Assembly (NCBI GenBank): GCA_963971535.1
Contig: OZ020591.1
Span: 13,051,577 to 13,115,576 of the forward strand
DNA length: 64,000 nt
Direction: 5' to 3'
Origin: Notolepis coatsorum
Taxonomy: Eukaryota > Chordata > Actinopteri > Aulopiformes > Paralepididae
Under the pieces are notes generated by a model, which saw only the letters and a program-made list of their open reading frames with translations, made no database searches and had not been told where the DNA came from. Below, piece by piece: positions 11,326 to 21,798 of this stretch. The position numbers were made by a program, and so were the translations under genes. The stretch's first letter is position 1. The number at the start of each line of letters is the position of its first letter.

Positions 11326-11873
11326 TAAATGTACAGATAATGTACGTATTTTTTTTAAATAGAATGAACAGAGCAGTGTTGTTTTGAAACAGTACAGTGT
11401 GTGTGTGTTAGTTTGATGTATGCTGCAATTTATATTGATGGCCTTCTAATTTGTTTATTTATTTTAAATAACAGTGACACTTTTCCCTTTGATAAGAAAT
11501 CCAGCCATATTCCTTTCATTGTATTTCAAATACTGCACTTTAATTTCAAGCGGAAAACTAATCTTTCCATTAAGAACTGACAATCAGGGAATTTAAACAT
11601 TGTTGACATTGTTTTTTTGTGTTTATATTAAAGAAAGGAAAGTCTAGTGCTGGCTGAGCATATTGTTTGTTTGCACTAAGTTAATACTTTGACAAATGTA
11701 GCCTATATTTTTCAGTCAGTTCGTTTTTTTTTTATATAAATGAGAAGCATGTTTAGATTTTTGAGTGTTAAATTCTTTTTTTATAAAAAAAAAAAAAAAA
11801 CGCAGTATATCGAACAGAACCCAAAACCGTGATACAAACCGAACCGTCGATTTTGTGAACCGTTCCACCCCTA

Positions 11874-11932
11874 GTTCCTATTGTTTATACTGCAAATTGT
11901 GTTTTGGGACCTGTTCTCTCTTCTTTTCAAGT
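11874..11932 (-). other. Short 3' flank of zinc-finger gene before the hAT
   Basis: Only about 50 bp separate the zinc-finger stop codon from the end of the outer hAT. No polyadenylation signal is seen in it on the minus strand. The nearest minus-strand AATAAA is inside the hAT at roughly 11455-11462. Confidence 0.5.
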
Positions 11933-14751
11933 CTACCGAGCTTGAACTGAACAACTAAATGGTTTCTCTCCAGTATGAGTTCTCATGTGTGTCTTAAGAT
12001 TCACTTTCCTACCGAACCCTTTACCACAAATTGAACAACTAAATGGTTTCTCTCCAGTATGAGTTATCATGTGTTTCTTCAGATCTCCCTTCACACTGAA
12101 CCCTTTCCCACAAACCGAACAACTAAATGGTTTCTCTCCTGTATGAGTTATCATGTGTCTCTTAAGATTTGCTTTTATATTGAACACTTTCCCACAAACT
12201 GAACAACTAAATGGTTTCTCTCCTGTATGAGTTAGCATGTGTTTCTTCAGATCTCCCTTCACACTGAACCCTTTCCCACAAACCGAACAACTAAATTGTT
12301 TATCTCCTGTATGAGTTATCATGTGTCTCTTAAGATTTGCTTTTATATTGAACACTTTCCCACAAACTGAACATAAAAATGGTTTCTCTCCAGTATGAGT
12401 TATCATGTGTTTCTTCAGAGTTCCTTGGTCATTGAACCCTTTCCCACAAACCGAACAACTAAATGGTTTCTCTCCTGTATGAGTTATCATGTGTGTCTTC
12501 AGAACTCCTTTCACACTGAACCCTTTCCCACAAACCGAACAACTAAATGGTTTCTCTCCTGTATGAGTTATCATGTGTGTCTTCAGATCTCCCTTCATAC
12601 TGAACCCTATCCCACAAACTGAACAACTAAATGGTTTCTCTCCTGTATGAGTTATCATGTGTGTCTTGAGAACTCCTTTCACACTGAACCCTTTCCCACA
12701 AACGGAACAACTAAATGGTTTCTCTCCTGTATGAGTTAGCATGTGTTTCTTCAGATCTCCCTTCACACTGAACCCTTTCCCACAAACTGAACAACTAAAT
12801 GGTTTATCTCCTGTATGAGTCATCATGTGTCTCTTAAGATTTGCTTTTATATTGAACATTTTCCCACAAACTGAACATAAAAATGGTTTCTCTCCTGTAT
12901 GAGTTAGCATGTGTTTCTTCAGATCTCCCTTCACACTGAACCCTTTCCCACAAACCAAACAACTAAATGGTTTATCTCCTGTATGAGTTATCATGTGTCT
13001 CTTCAGAACTCGCTTCACACTGAACCCTTTCCCACAAACCAAACAACTAAATGGTTTCTCTCCTGTATGAGTTATCATGTGTGTCTTCAGAACTCCCTTC
13101 ACACTGAACCCTTTCCCACAAACCGAACAACTAAATGGTTTCTCTCCTGTATGAGTTATCATGTGTGTCTTCAGATCTCCCTTCATACTGAACCCTTTCC
13201 CACAAACTGAACAACTAAATGGTTTCTCTCCTGTATGAGTTATCATGTGTGTCTTCAGATCTCCCTTCACACTGAACCCTTTCCCACAAACTGAACAACT
13301 AAATAGTTTCTCTCCTGTATGAGTTAGCATGTGTCTCTTAAGATTTGCTTTTATATTGAACACTTTCCCACAAACTGAACAACTAAATGGTTTCTCTCCT
13401 GTATGAGTTATCATGTGTTTCTTCAGAGTTCCTTGGTCATTGAACCCTTTCCCACAAACCGAACAACTAAATGGTTTATCTCCTGTATGAGTTATCATGT
13501 GTCTCTTAAGATTTGCTTTTATATTGAACACTTTCCCACAAACTGAACATAAAAATGGTTTCTCTCCAGTATGAGTTATCATGTGTTTCTTCAGAGTTCC
13601 TTGGTCATTGAACCCTTTCCCACAAACCGAACAACTAAATGGTTTCTCTCCTGTATGAGTTCTCATGTGTGTCTTCAGAACTCCCTTCACACTGAACCCT
13701 TTCCCACAAACCGAACAACTAAATGGTTTCTCTCCTGTATGAGTTATCATGTGTGTCTTCAGAACTCCCTTCATATTGAACCCTTTTCCACAAACTGAAC
13801 AACTAAATGGTTTATCTCCTGTATGCTTATTTATGTGTATCTTCAGATCTCCCTTCTTTCTGAAACCAGGACTGCTGTTAGACAAACTTTGTATTTTCTG
13901 TGTCTTCTTTGGTTTCAGAGTCAACAAACCTGGTCCTCCACTCTCCTTCCATTCATCGCCATCATTGGTATTATTTTCAGAACTGTCATCACTGTCATCA
14001 GTCTCAGATTCAGGACTGTCATCATCACTGTCATCAGTCTCATTTCCCGAACAGTCTGAAGAGAGGTGCTGGCCATCTCTAGTTGGTTCTAAATCACCAG
14101 CTGGATCTAAGTTACTGGCTGGTTCTGATACTCCACAGACCTCAGCATCAGGTTCTGTTTTCATGTGTTCAGTTGAAGTGATGGGTAAAGAGTATGCTTC
14201 TCTGTTTCTCTCCCTTTGGGTTTGAAGAGGCTGATCATTCTTTTCACCATCTTCACATTGCACTGGGTCTACTGTGATCTTGGAGCGATCAGCTTCTTCC
14301 AGCCCTTGATGTAGTTCAACTTTAATCTGTAGGAGCTCTGGGTCCTGGGTTTGGCTGAGTTGTGAGGACAGAGTATTCTCAGTATAGTTTTCATATTTCA
14401 CAGGATGTAAGATCATCTTGCACCTATCAGACTCCTCTAGATCTTGACATAGTTCCTCCTGTTCCTCTTTAATCTGTAGGGACTCTGGGTCCTGGGTTTG
14501 GTTAAACCACAAGGACTGAGGTTTCTCTTCATCATGTTCACTCTTCACAGAGACAGGATATAATGTGACCTTCATGATATCAGCCTCCTGCAGACCTTGG
14601 AGCTGCTCTCCCTCCTGACTGGTCCAGAGTTCCTCCTGTTCCTCTTTCATCTGTAGGGGCTCTGGCTCCTCCTGGTCCAGACTGGGGCTCCTCTCCTGCT
14701 GCTCAGGGGGAACCTCCTCTTCACAGATGGACAGTTGTAAGGCAAGGGAGT
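11933..14751 (-). CDS. C2H2 zinc-finger protein, large 3' exon (22 canonical fingers)
   Basis: The exon encodes a probable nuclear DNA-binding transcription factor. Its N-terminal acidic region carries repeats of the QIKEEQEEL type (also CEEEVPPEQQERSP, encoded at 14651-14751), a Ser/Asp/Glu-rich stretch (SDDDSPESETDDSDD), then one degenerate finger and 22 canonical fingers C-x2-C-x12-H-x3-H with HTGEKPF linkers. DNA-contact residues (-1,2,3,6) fall into few classes: V-G-D-T/K, V-G-V-T, D-G-T-K, I-A-N-R and M-G-D-T. The array is highly homogenised. The last finger breaks off after SCSV and ends QAR-stop. The open frame continues upstream of its first Met to a splice acceptor TTTCTAG, so the exon starts at 14751 in phase 1 and an upstream exon must exist. 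KEEQEEL-type zinc-finger genes are a large teleost family; the orthologue is not identifiable. Confidence 0.92.
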
Positions 14752-14859
14752 CTAGAAAGAAGAAGAATTTAAATGTAATTAGTTGTAACCATTACTTTTG
14801 AAAGTAACAAACACTACACTCTTGCCAGGAAAGTAAAATGTTGAACGAATAGGCCTATA

Positions 14860-14945
14860 TAGGGATGCACAGATCATATACCCAATATCGCTATCAGGGT
14901 GATACTAGCTACATTTGATTGATCTGTATCGACTACAGTTGGTCA
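14860..14945. mobile_element. Degenerate hAT-like end
   Basis: TAGGGATGCACAGATCATAT followed by CCCAATATCGCTATC resembles the left end of the CCGATA hAT group. No matching right end in the correct orientation was found. A second left-type remnant (TGCACTGGTATCGGATCAG) is at about 16234-16255. Confidence 0.4.
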
Positions 14946-15186
14946 GATCTATTACCAAGTTGTCATAAAGCTTCCTCCTCCAGTAACATCAGAGGAGAAG
15001 GAAAAGGTTCCGAGCTTTCCTCCAGAATGGATCTGATTCCACCTGATGAGATATTGGCCAAATGTTTGACATTTCTATTACATAAGGCTATAAAGTAAGA
15101 CATGTACATGAGTGTCTCATCTTTTACAGTCTATGCTTGTTATGTTTAGTCTATACTAGCTCGCCAGCAGTCTGAGCTGACCAAAG

Positions 15187-15210
15187 ATTCTTCTTCTTCT
15201 TCTTCTTCTT
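15187..15210. repeat. (TTC)n microsatellite
   Basis: Seven to eight consecutive TTC triplets. Confidence 0.9.
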
Positions 15211-15283
15211 AACTTTTTAAGTTAAAGGGGACATGCATTGCTATTCCTAGCACTATTTGGGCAACTTTACACAATTCCTGTGA

Positions 15284-15535
15284 GTCAGTGTTAATTTTGT
15301 TGACTAAATTGATGACGAAAGATGTTAGTCACAAAGGTTTTTTTTCATGACAACGAGACGTGACGTCACGTTATTGAAGACCATGTCACACTAACGAGAC
15401 TAAATAGTTTATTAAATATCGTTGACCACAACTGAGGACACAAAAATGTAATTTACAAAAACCAGGACGAAATTTCTCTTCATGTATGTTGATATTGTTG
15501 ACTAAAACAAGACTAGACAAAATAATTATAACTTT
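15284..15535. mobile_element. MITE-like repeat with GTTGACTAAA ends
   Basis: The left side reads CAGTGTTAATTTTGTTGAC followed by TAAATTGATGACGAAA, and the middle has the palindromic GTGACGTCAC. Toward the right, GTTGACTAAAACAAG and ACAAAATAATTATAAC recur. This combination resembles a dispersed fish MITE that I recall only in general terms. Ends and target duplication are not resolved. Confidence 0.45.
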
Positions 15536-16659
15536 TCTTAATGCCATCGTCCCGACAGAGCAGTGTGGCGGGGAGCTCTGTTATTAGCATTAGCTGGAGC
15601 TATTTGAAAAGCTAGTTTTAGCTTAATGTTACCTTGGCTAAAATTGGGACTATTCATAATCCAGCTGCAGACCTGCAAGCAAAGTACAGGAAGTTGGCAA
15701 AGGAGTATTCCAAGGTAAATCACTTTTTCTCCAGTAACGTTACATTGTTTGTATTCCCATCTAGCTCACGTTAGCTAGTGGCTAACCTAGCTCAGGCTAA
15801 TGTGGCTAACTGATCGACCTCTCGCACACAATTAATGACATGTTGCGGACAGCCATACCGGTGACAATGTTTAGCTTTTAGTGCCAAATGATAAGAGTCT
15901 GAGGCGGAGTCTCAAAAGAGAATGTTGAATATTTATTTTGCATTAAAAATCACAACAGAGCCTCTGCTACTAGCTGACCTAAACGGAGCCTTCTGGATAG
16001 GAAGTGCGCAACAACGTGTAACGTCCGTGCCGAACCAATGTACCAACAACCATTCCGTGGGTGAACTCATTGAGCTTAGTTGTCAATTAATGATACTAAT
16101 ACTAATCTATACAATCATCTGTTGAATAAATACCATTACTTTCTAGTTATTACTAAAAAAACAGTATATATAAAACAGTAGCTGTAAAAAAGAAAAAAAA
16201 AGTTTTATAATTTATATAATTTTTTTTTTATGTATGCACTGGTATCGGATCAGTATAACCAGACCTAGACCACCTCTAACTTTAACCCCTAAGTTAGGGT
16301 TGTGACTTAGAAGTGGTCTAGGTCCGGATAGGGGTTAACACTTTCTCCGCCAATCACGTTGTACGACGTGTTTCAAGTTCATGCGAATTCTGCCAATCCA
16401 CGGCGTACGACGTTATTGAGATCATATTTCATATTTTCGCCATGTTATTCATATTTCCCTCACGCAGCCTGGTCTGATGCTGTGTGAGCCGGCACAACTC
16501 TGCAACATGTAAGCTAACAACATCAGCGCTCTTTTTGTGAGACTAAACTCTCGGCTCTTGGTGGTACATTGTGTTGATGTTGGTTTCGTTTCATCAATAA
16601 ATGAGGCAGAACACAGTGAATGTATCATTTTTTTTTATTGCACTTTGTTTCTTGCTTTT
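15536..16659. other. Unassigned intronic sequence with a short hairpin
   Basis: No gene is recognised. Positions about 16264-16322 form an imperfect hairpin (CCTAGACCAC on one side and GTGGTCTAGG on the other, with TAACTTTAACCCC between). Immediately after, GGGGTTAACACTTTC resembles a piggyBac-type end but has no partner. Confidence 0.4.
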
Positions 16660-16913
16660 TTTGTATTTTATTTTTTTATTATTTTTTAAACATACATAAA
16701 CAAACATGACAACACACGATAAGATACACAAGCATTAATACACAGTGTATATCCAACAAAATTACCATTTATACCAATGTCATATACAGGATATACCCCT
16801 AATACCTGTTATCTAAAAACCTACACACATATGCTCCAGCTCGAACCCCCCCCTCCCGGACCCCTCTTTGGATAGTACCTCCATTATCCCTCGCTCCTAA
16901 CCAGACACTACCA

Positions 16914-18218
16914 TTATAAGCTAGCTTTTATTCTCTCCACCACTTCTAACCACATTGTCATTTTGGATTCATTGAGACCCAGAATTCTTGCTGTGGATAT
17001 TTCTTGATAAATCACATCGAGATATGTAAGAAACCAAACTTTCCGGCACATTTTTTCCGGTTGAAACCAGCGTGATGCGATCAGCTTTTTAGCTACTGTG
17101 ATACCCGATAAAACCAATCTCTTTAGCTGTGGATGTACTGCACACTCAAAAACATCATTCAATAGTAATACAGAGGGGTGTACAGGTATATTCCAAGATA
17201 AGAGTTTTGATAATTGTTGGGTCACATCTTTCCAGAATATCTTAACTGGTGGGCAGTCCCAGTACATGTGCATAAATGTCCCTTCATCCCCATTTGTACA
17301 TTGGGAGCATTTGGAGTCTTGTTTAAGACCCATTCTGTTCAGTCTTATAGGAGTCAAGTATGTCCTGTGAATATAGTTAAGATTGATTTGTTGATGGTCC
17401 GGGTTCCTTGATGTAAGTCGGACATTTGCCCAGGCTTCTTGCCAATCAAAGTCACTTTCCAGGTCTGGTATATCCCTCCTCCAGACAGAGTCTAGTTGGA
17501 GGGTTTCATACGAGGACGTTAGTAATTGATGATAAAAATCTGAAACAAAACCTCTCGATGTCTCTCTTTCATAGAAGAATTTGTGGCATCTGTGGTGTTC
17601 AATTGGTATGTCTAATGGAACACCGTGAGACTTCAAACATAGCCGTAACTGTATGTAAAAAAGCCATGTGGACTTGGTGAGATTACATTTTTTGCATATT
17701 TCTCCATAACTACAAAAACCCTGTTTGTTAAAAACATCCCCTAATGAGTGTATGCCTTGCTCTTCCCATATAGGGAATCTTATAGGTCGTTTTTCAATTA
17801 AGAGTGCATTGTTATAGAATAAGGGAGTATGATTGTGCCATTTATGTGGGTTAGGATATTTTTTGTGTGTTTCACGCCATATCCGGATCGCATGAGTAAT
17901 TATGGGGCCAAATTTCCGTTCACAATGCTTGATTGGTAGTTTAGTGTATGCTATGTCCTTCAGTCTATGTGGGGCTACTATGTTTTCTTCTAATTTTCTC
18001 CAGGATACTAATGCTTGGGGATCAAACCATGTTGTCAATGGTCTTAATGTGTACGCCTTAAAATAGTGGAAAAAATCTGGAAATGCCATGCCACCGTCTG
18101 CTTTATTTCTCTGTGCGGTGGATCTTTTTATACGTGGTGGTTTGTTATTCCAAATAAATTTGTATGTGGAGGAGTGTAATCTTTTCCAGTAACCCTCTGG
18201 AGGGGGTAACGGTAGCAT
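16914..18218 (-). pseudogene. L1 ORF2, C-terminal region
   Basis: A 434-codon frame covers the region after the RT: LPPPEGYWKRLHSSTYKFIW, NNKPPRIKRS, then a cysteine-containing C-terminal motif CSQCTNGDEGTFMHMYWDC (C-x2-C-x7-H-x5-C) typical of L1 ORF2, and a stop after VVERIKASL. It is joined to the upstream RT frame by a one-base frameshift near 18220. It is the counterpart of 55329-57805 on the plus strand. Confidence 0.85.
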
Positions 18219-19399
18219 TGAACTAAGAAGTTGATTCTAGGTAGTACGTCCATCTTAACTATTGATATCCGTGCCTGTACTGAGTTTTTAAGTTTTGCCC
18301 ACCTATCAAGGTCGTCTTTGATTTTGTTTTGGATTTTTGTGTAATTGTGCTTCACCGTTTGTCTTATGGTGGGGAATATTTCCACTCCCAAGCATCTAAA
18401 ATGTTTTACCATAGGTATCTCTCCTGGGAGGGTTATATCTTTTTTTGCAGGGGTGTTAAGTGGAAGGAAAGCCGACTTCGGCCAATTTATCTTGAATCCC
18501 GATAAATCACCAAAGTTCTCAATCAACTTGAGCAGATGAGGCAGTGTGGTGTTGGGGTTTTGCATGAACAGTATTACGTCGTCCGCATATAAACTAATTT
18601 TATGTTGTGTGCCCTTGATTACGATTGGTTGTATGGATTGGGATCGTCTTATATATTGTGCTAAAGGTTCTAATGATAGATCGAATAGTCCGGGACTAAG
18701 AGGGCAACCCTGTCTAGCTGAGCGTGATACCGGAAATATTCCGGAGGTGATTATACCTGTAGTAATCATGGCCGATGGGTCTTTGTATACTACTTTAATC
18801 ATATCAATGAAACCTTTACCTAACCCCATCTTCTCTAATACTGCCCATAGATATGACCATTCCAGCCTGTCAAAAGCTTTCATTGCATCCAGGGACAGCA
18901 TCGCCTTAGGTATGGTGTCATCCTTGTCGGCATCTAGTACGTGCAGTATTCGTCTTATGTTATCAGTGATCAGGCGGCCTCTTATGAAGCCAGTTTGGTC
19001 CGGATGAACTAAAGACGTCATATGCTTTTGTAATCTGATGGCCAATACCTTAGAGTACAGTTTGATATCGGTTCCGAGGAGGCTTAAGGGTCTGTAACTA
19101 CCGCACTCGGTGGGGTCTTTGTCTTTTTTGAGAAGGACTGTTATGAGTGCAATATTGTCATTTTTATGGAAGTTCCCCTCCTTGACCGAGTATAAGATCA
19201 TATTTAGTAATAAGGGTCCAATTATGTCCCAACAAGAAAGGTACATTTCTGGTGGGATACCGTCTCTTCCAGGAGCATTACCACTTTGCATTTCGGATAT
19301 GGCCTTCTTGAGTTCCTCTAGTGTGATCGGTGTTTCTAACTGTTTAGCGTCATCCTCTGAAAGTTTAGGGAGAATAATTTGATTAAGATATGTGTCCAT
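18128..19399 (-). pseudogene. L1 ORF2, reverse-transcriptase domain with intact YADD
   Basis: A 423-codon frame contains the RT blocks in order: GNAPGRDGIPPEMY, SYRPLSLLGTDIKLYSKVLA, DQTGFIRGRLITDNIRR, MLSLDAMKAFDRLEW, ARQGCPLSPGLFDLSLEPLA, the catalytic ISLYADDVILF, and GFKINWPKSAFL. All three catalytic aspartates are present. The frame is lost at the 3' side by a frameshift just after MDVLPRINF. The preserved YADD contrasts with the sister copy, where a hAT splits it. Confidence 0.9.
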
Positions 19400-20580
19400 T
19401 TTGTTTTGATCGAAGGTCGTTTCTGATTTATATAAGTCGGAGTAGAATTCTTTGAATGTATCATTTATTTTTTCATGTTCTGTTTCAAGTACTTGTTGTG
19501 CTCTAATGGTAGTTATATCTGCAAACTAGGTGACTAGGTTTAGAACCTTGGGAGTACTGCTGTTGTCTTGTGCTACGTATTTGTATTTCTGATTGTTGTC
19601 TGTATATGGCATTGATCTTTTTTTTTAGTACATTAACTTGATTTTCTAGTCGAGTTGAGTTGTTGTATTTTAAAGAATTAAATAACGTTGAGTAAAGCGT
19701 TTCCAGTTCAGACAGTTTTGTGCATTGATTCTTGCGCATTTTGGAGGAAAAGCTATCAGTGAGATCATTCCCTTTACCGACATCCATATTATTCTGGGGT
19801 CTTGCACCGAGTTTGCATTCTCCCTTAGGAATACTATAAGAGCTTCTTTGAGTTGTGTAATGAATTCCTTGTTATTAAGCAGCATCGAGTTAAATCGCCA
19901 TCTTGGGGCTCGGGAAGATAGTATACCAAATGTTCCTTTTAGGAGTAAATAACAGTGATCCGATAGTGCAGACATAATCTATTCTGGATAATGTGTTATG
20001 TCTCGCAGATCGACACGAGTACTTTCGGGGTTGTGGGATTAAGTGATCGCCATAAGTCATTTACACCTGTAATCTTCTACCAATCCTTTAATGCATTAGA
20101 TGAATTCTTTTGTTCGCTGGAAAAGGCGAGGTAAGATTTGTCCATCCTTGGATTCCAAATGGCATTAAAATCCGCACCTATTATAAATGAGTAATCGGGA
20201 AGGTCTAACATTGCATTGGTTAGTGTAGTGAAGAAACCCTCTTCGTACAAATTTGGGGCATATACCGCTGCCAACGCCATTTTCCTGTTATTGTGTACAA
20301 TCATAGCTATAGTTATACGACCATCTGCATCAGACCATACTCCCTTTAATTCAATATTCAACTTACGTCTAACGACTATGGCTACACCTCGAGTTCTCGT
20401 ACCAAAAGAAGAGTGACTAATATTATGATATGTGTTGTCCGCTAACGTATCTATGTCTTTCTCTAAAATGTGCGTTTCGCTTAGTAGAGCTTTGTTTCTT
20501 GCTGAAAATAAATGTTGCCAAGTAAATAGTCCACCCGGATTTCTGTTTTGACTTAGCAGGATGTGTAGTGACGCGTTCAC
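19400..20580 (-). pseudogene. L1 ORF2, endonuclease part and EN-RT linker, frame-broken
   Basis: The frame 20077-20580 reads ALLSETHILEKD, GTRTRGVAIVVRRKLNI, AAVYAPNLYEEGFF, FIIGADFNAIWNPRMDKSY, an apurinic/apyrimidinic-type endonuclease with GADFNAIW. Frames at 19670-19975 (ALSDHCYLLLKGTFGIL, the terminal SDH motif) and 19503-19787 carry the linker. At least two frameshifts separate them. The endonuclease N-terminus is replaced by unrelated residues, marking the truncation point. Confidence 0.85.
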
Positions 20581-20810
20581 CCTTCTGATTGGTTGAAAAT
20601 GGCCTTCATGTTTGAACTACATCGCCACCTATTGCTTTGGCATTGTACTACATGTATATTACATCAGTTTAGACCACTGTGTGATCGTGTGCACTGAGCG
20701 GCTGGGAGCAGCTCGGAGCGGAGGAGAGCTCTCGCTCAGGAGTCACTCTGACCCATTTTAAAGCCCACTCCGCGCTCCCTTCAAAATCCACCCGCTCCGC
20801 TCACATGCTC
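20581..20810. other. No feature recognised
   Basis: A short stretch between the truncated L1 and the LTR, partly GC-rich (GGCTGGGAGCAGCTCGGAG). No gene, RNA or repeat end was identified. Confidence 0.5.
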
Positions 20811-21664
20811 TGTTACATCCCACACCCTACTCGCGGACCCCTCCCCCTCCTTCATGCCACTGTGTTATCACCTGAATCAGCCTCATTAGTCCATTCTTTT
20901 AAACATAGAAAAGGCCTGGGACTATGTTACATCCCAATGTATATATTCCCCAGTGTGTGTCTCCATGTGTGTGTGTTCTCCATTTTGTTTCCTCCCTCCA
21001 GCCATTGTTCCCTTCACCATTGGTCCCTGCCAGGCCTGCCCTTCTATTATTGCAACACAGCACCGATTGGTGGATGGCTTTCCAGACTCCAACACTCAAT
21101 CCACACCACCCAATCATGGATCACCCCACACCTGTTAAAACATGGCTTCTCACTTCAGTCTTTCTCTCTCGCTGGCATGCGGCTAGGCCTGTTGTGATTT
21201 TGTAAACCTGTAACTTTGACAATATTGCATTTCGTTTATTGGCCTTTGGTGCTTAGTAGAAATGTCCTTGTGTGTGTATGGCCACAGAGAGAGCATTGTT
21301 AGTTATAGTTTGTTTTTGTATATATTCTGCCTTTGTTTCTGTATAATTAATGTGTTTTTCTCTCTTTCTCAGGAAGCACAGATGGGGTGAGCTGCCATTT
21401 CCTTTGGATATTGTTTTCTCCTGTTTTGGTTAGGTAAGAGTAGTTTAGGTAATGTAATCTCTTTTACCATAGATTAGATTGTGTTTATTTGGAGTATAGT
21501 GGTGTTTGTTTGTTGTTTTGGCCTGGGCTCACCCCTGAGCTACATGTGCTTCCTTTGCATCTATTCAATAAATATCATTGTTGTTTACAAACGTGGTCCA
21601 TCTTTTCTGTCAACCAACTGTTATGTTACAGCCCTTTACCCTTAGACTCACAGGGGTCGTAACA
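20811..21664 (+). repeat. 5' LTR of Gmr1-like retrotransposon
   Basis: It begins TGTTACATCCC and ends GTCGTAACA, so the termini form the inverted pair TGTTAC/GTAACA with TG...CA. AATAAA is at about 21567, which fits an R/U5 boundary, and a TATA-like TTTGTATATATTC is near 21314. A second TGTTACATCCCA at 20925 is an alternative start. No 3' LTR is seen because the element is truncated downstream, so the length cannot be checked by LTR comparison. Confidence 0.7.
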
Positions 21665-21668
21665 TAAA

Positions 21669-21686
21669 TGGGGGCTCATCCGGGAT
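21669..21686 (+). promoter_or_regulatory. Primer binding site, tRNA-Pro type
   Basis: TGGGGGCTCATCCGGGAT lies 4 bp after the LTR end. It is complementary to the 3' end of tRNA-Pro with a single mismatch, the same primer class as used by gammaretroviruses. It anchors the LTR end call. Confidence 0.8.
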
Positions 21687-21798
21687 CTTGTAACCCGTGT
21701 TCAATTGTTGGTTGATGGATTTGGTGAACTGTGTTTGTTTACACTTGTATAGTTATTAATTAATTTGTGTAAAAATGGCATTTGTGTAAGAAAAAATA

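Larger units (their letters stand above)
7826..11873. mobile_element. Outer hAT, TAGGGGTGGAACGATA family, carrying nested transposons
   Basis: The ends are TAGGGGTGGAAC and, at the right, GTTCCACCCCTA, and an exact 8-bp target duplication GTTCCTAT flanks it (7818-7825 and 11874-11881). Removing two nested insertions leaves about 1.2 kb. The first nested hAT sits only 12 bp inside the left end and so disrupts that terminal repeat. The right end lies about 50 bp downstream of the stop codon of the minus-strand zinc-finger gene, so this element occupies the position of that gene's 3' untranslated region. Confidence 0.9.
16660..20580 (-). mobile_element. L1-type LINE, 5'-truncated (3.9 kb)
   Basis: A minus-strand copy of the same family as the element at 45257-58066. 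The 3' end is the A-rich run at about 16660-16690 (read on the minus strand), which matches the 3' end of the other copy at 58025-58066. The 5' end breaks inside the endonuclease domain near 20575, so ORF1 and the 5' untranslated region are absent. It lies in the inferred intron, sense to the zinc-finger gene. Confidence 0.9.

Noticed and set aside
12395-14225. Several plus-strand open frames across the zinc-finger region
   Set aside because: They are antisense shadows of the 84-bp finger repeats: the translations repeat with the same period and have no domain of their own.
14860-16262. A single 1.4-kb hAT spanning 14860-16262
   Set aside because: The sequence at 16234-16262 is another left-type end in the same orientation, and no target duplication matches, so the two remnants are not a pair.
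20805-21197. 130-codon frame as a gene
   Set aside because: It lies within the LTR of the Gmr1-like element; LTR sequence is noncoding and overlapping frames are equally long.
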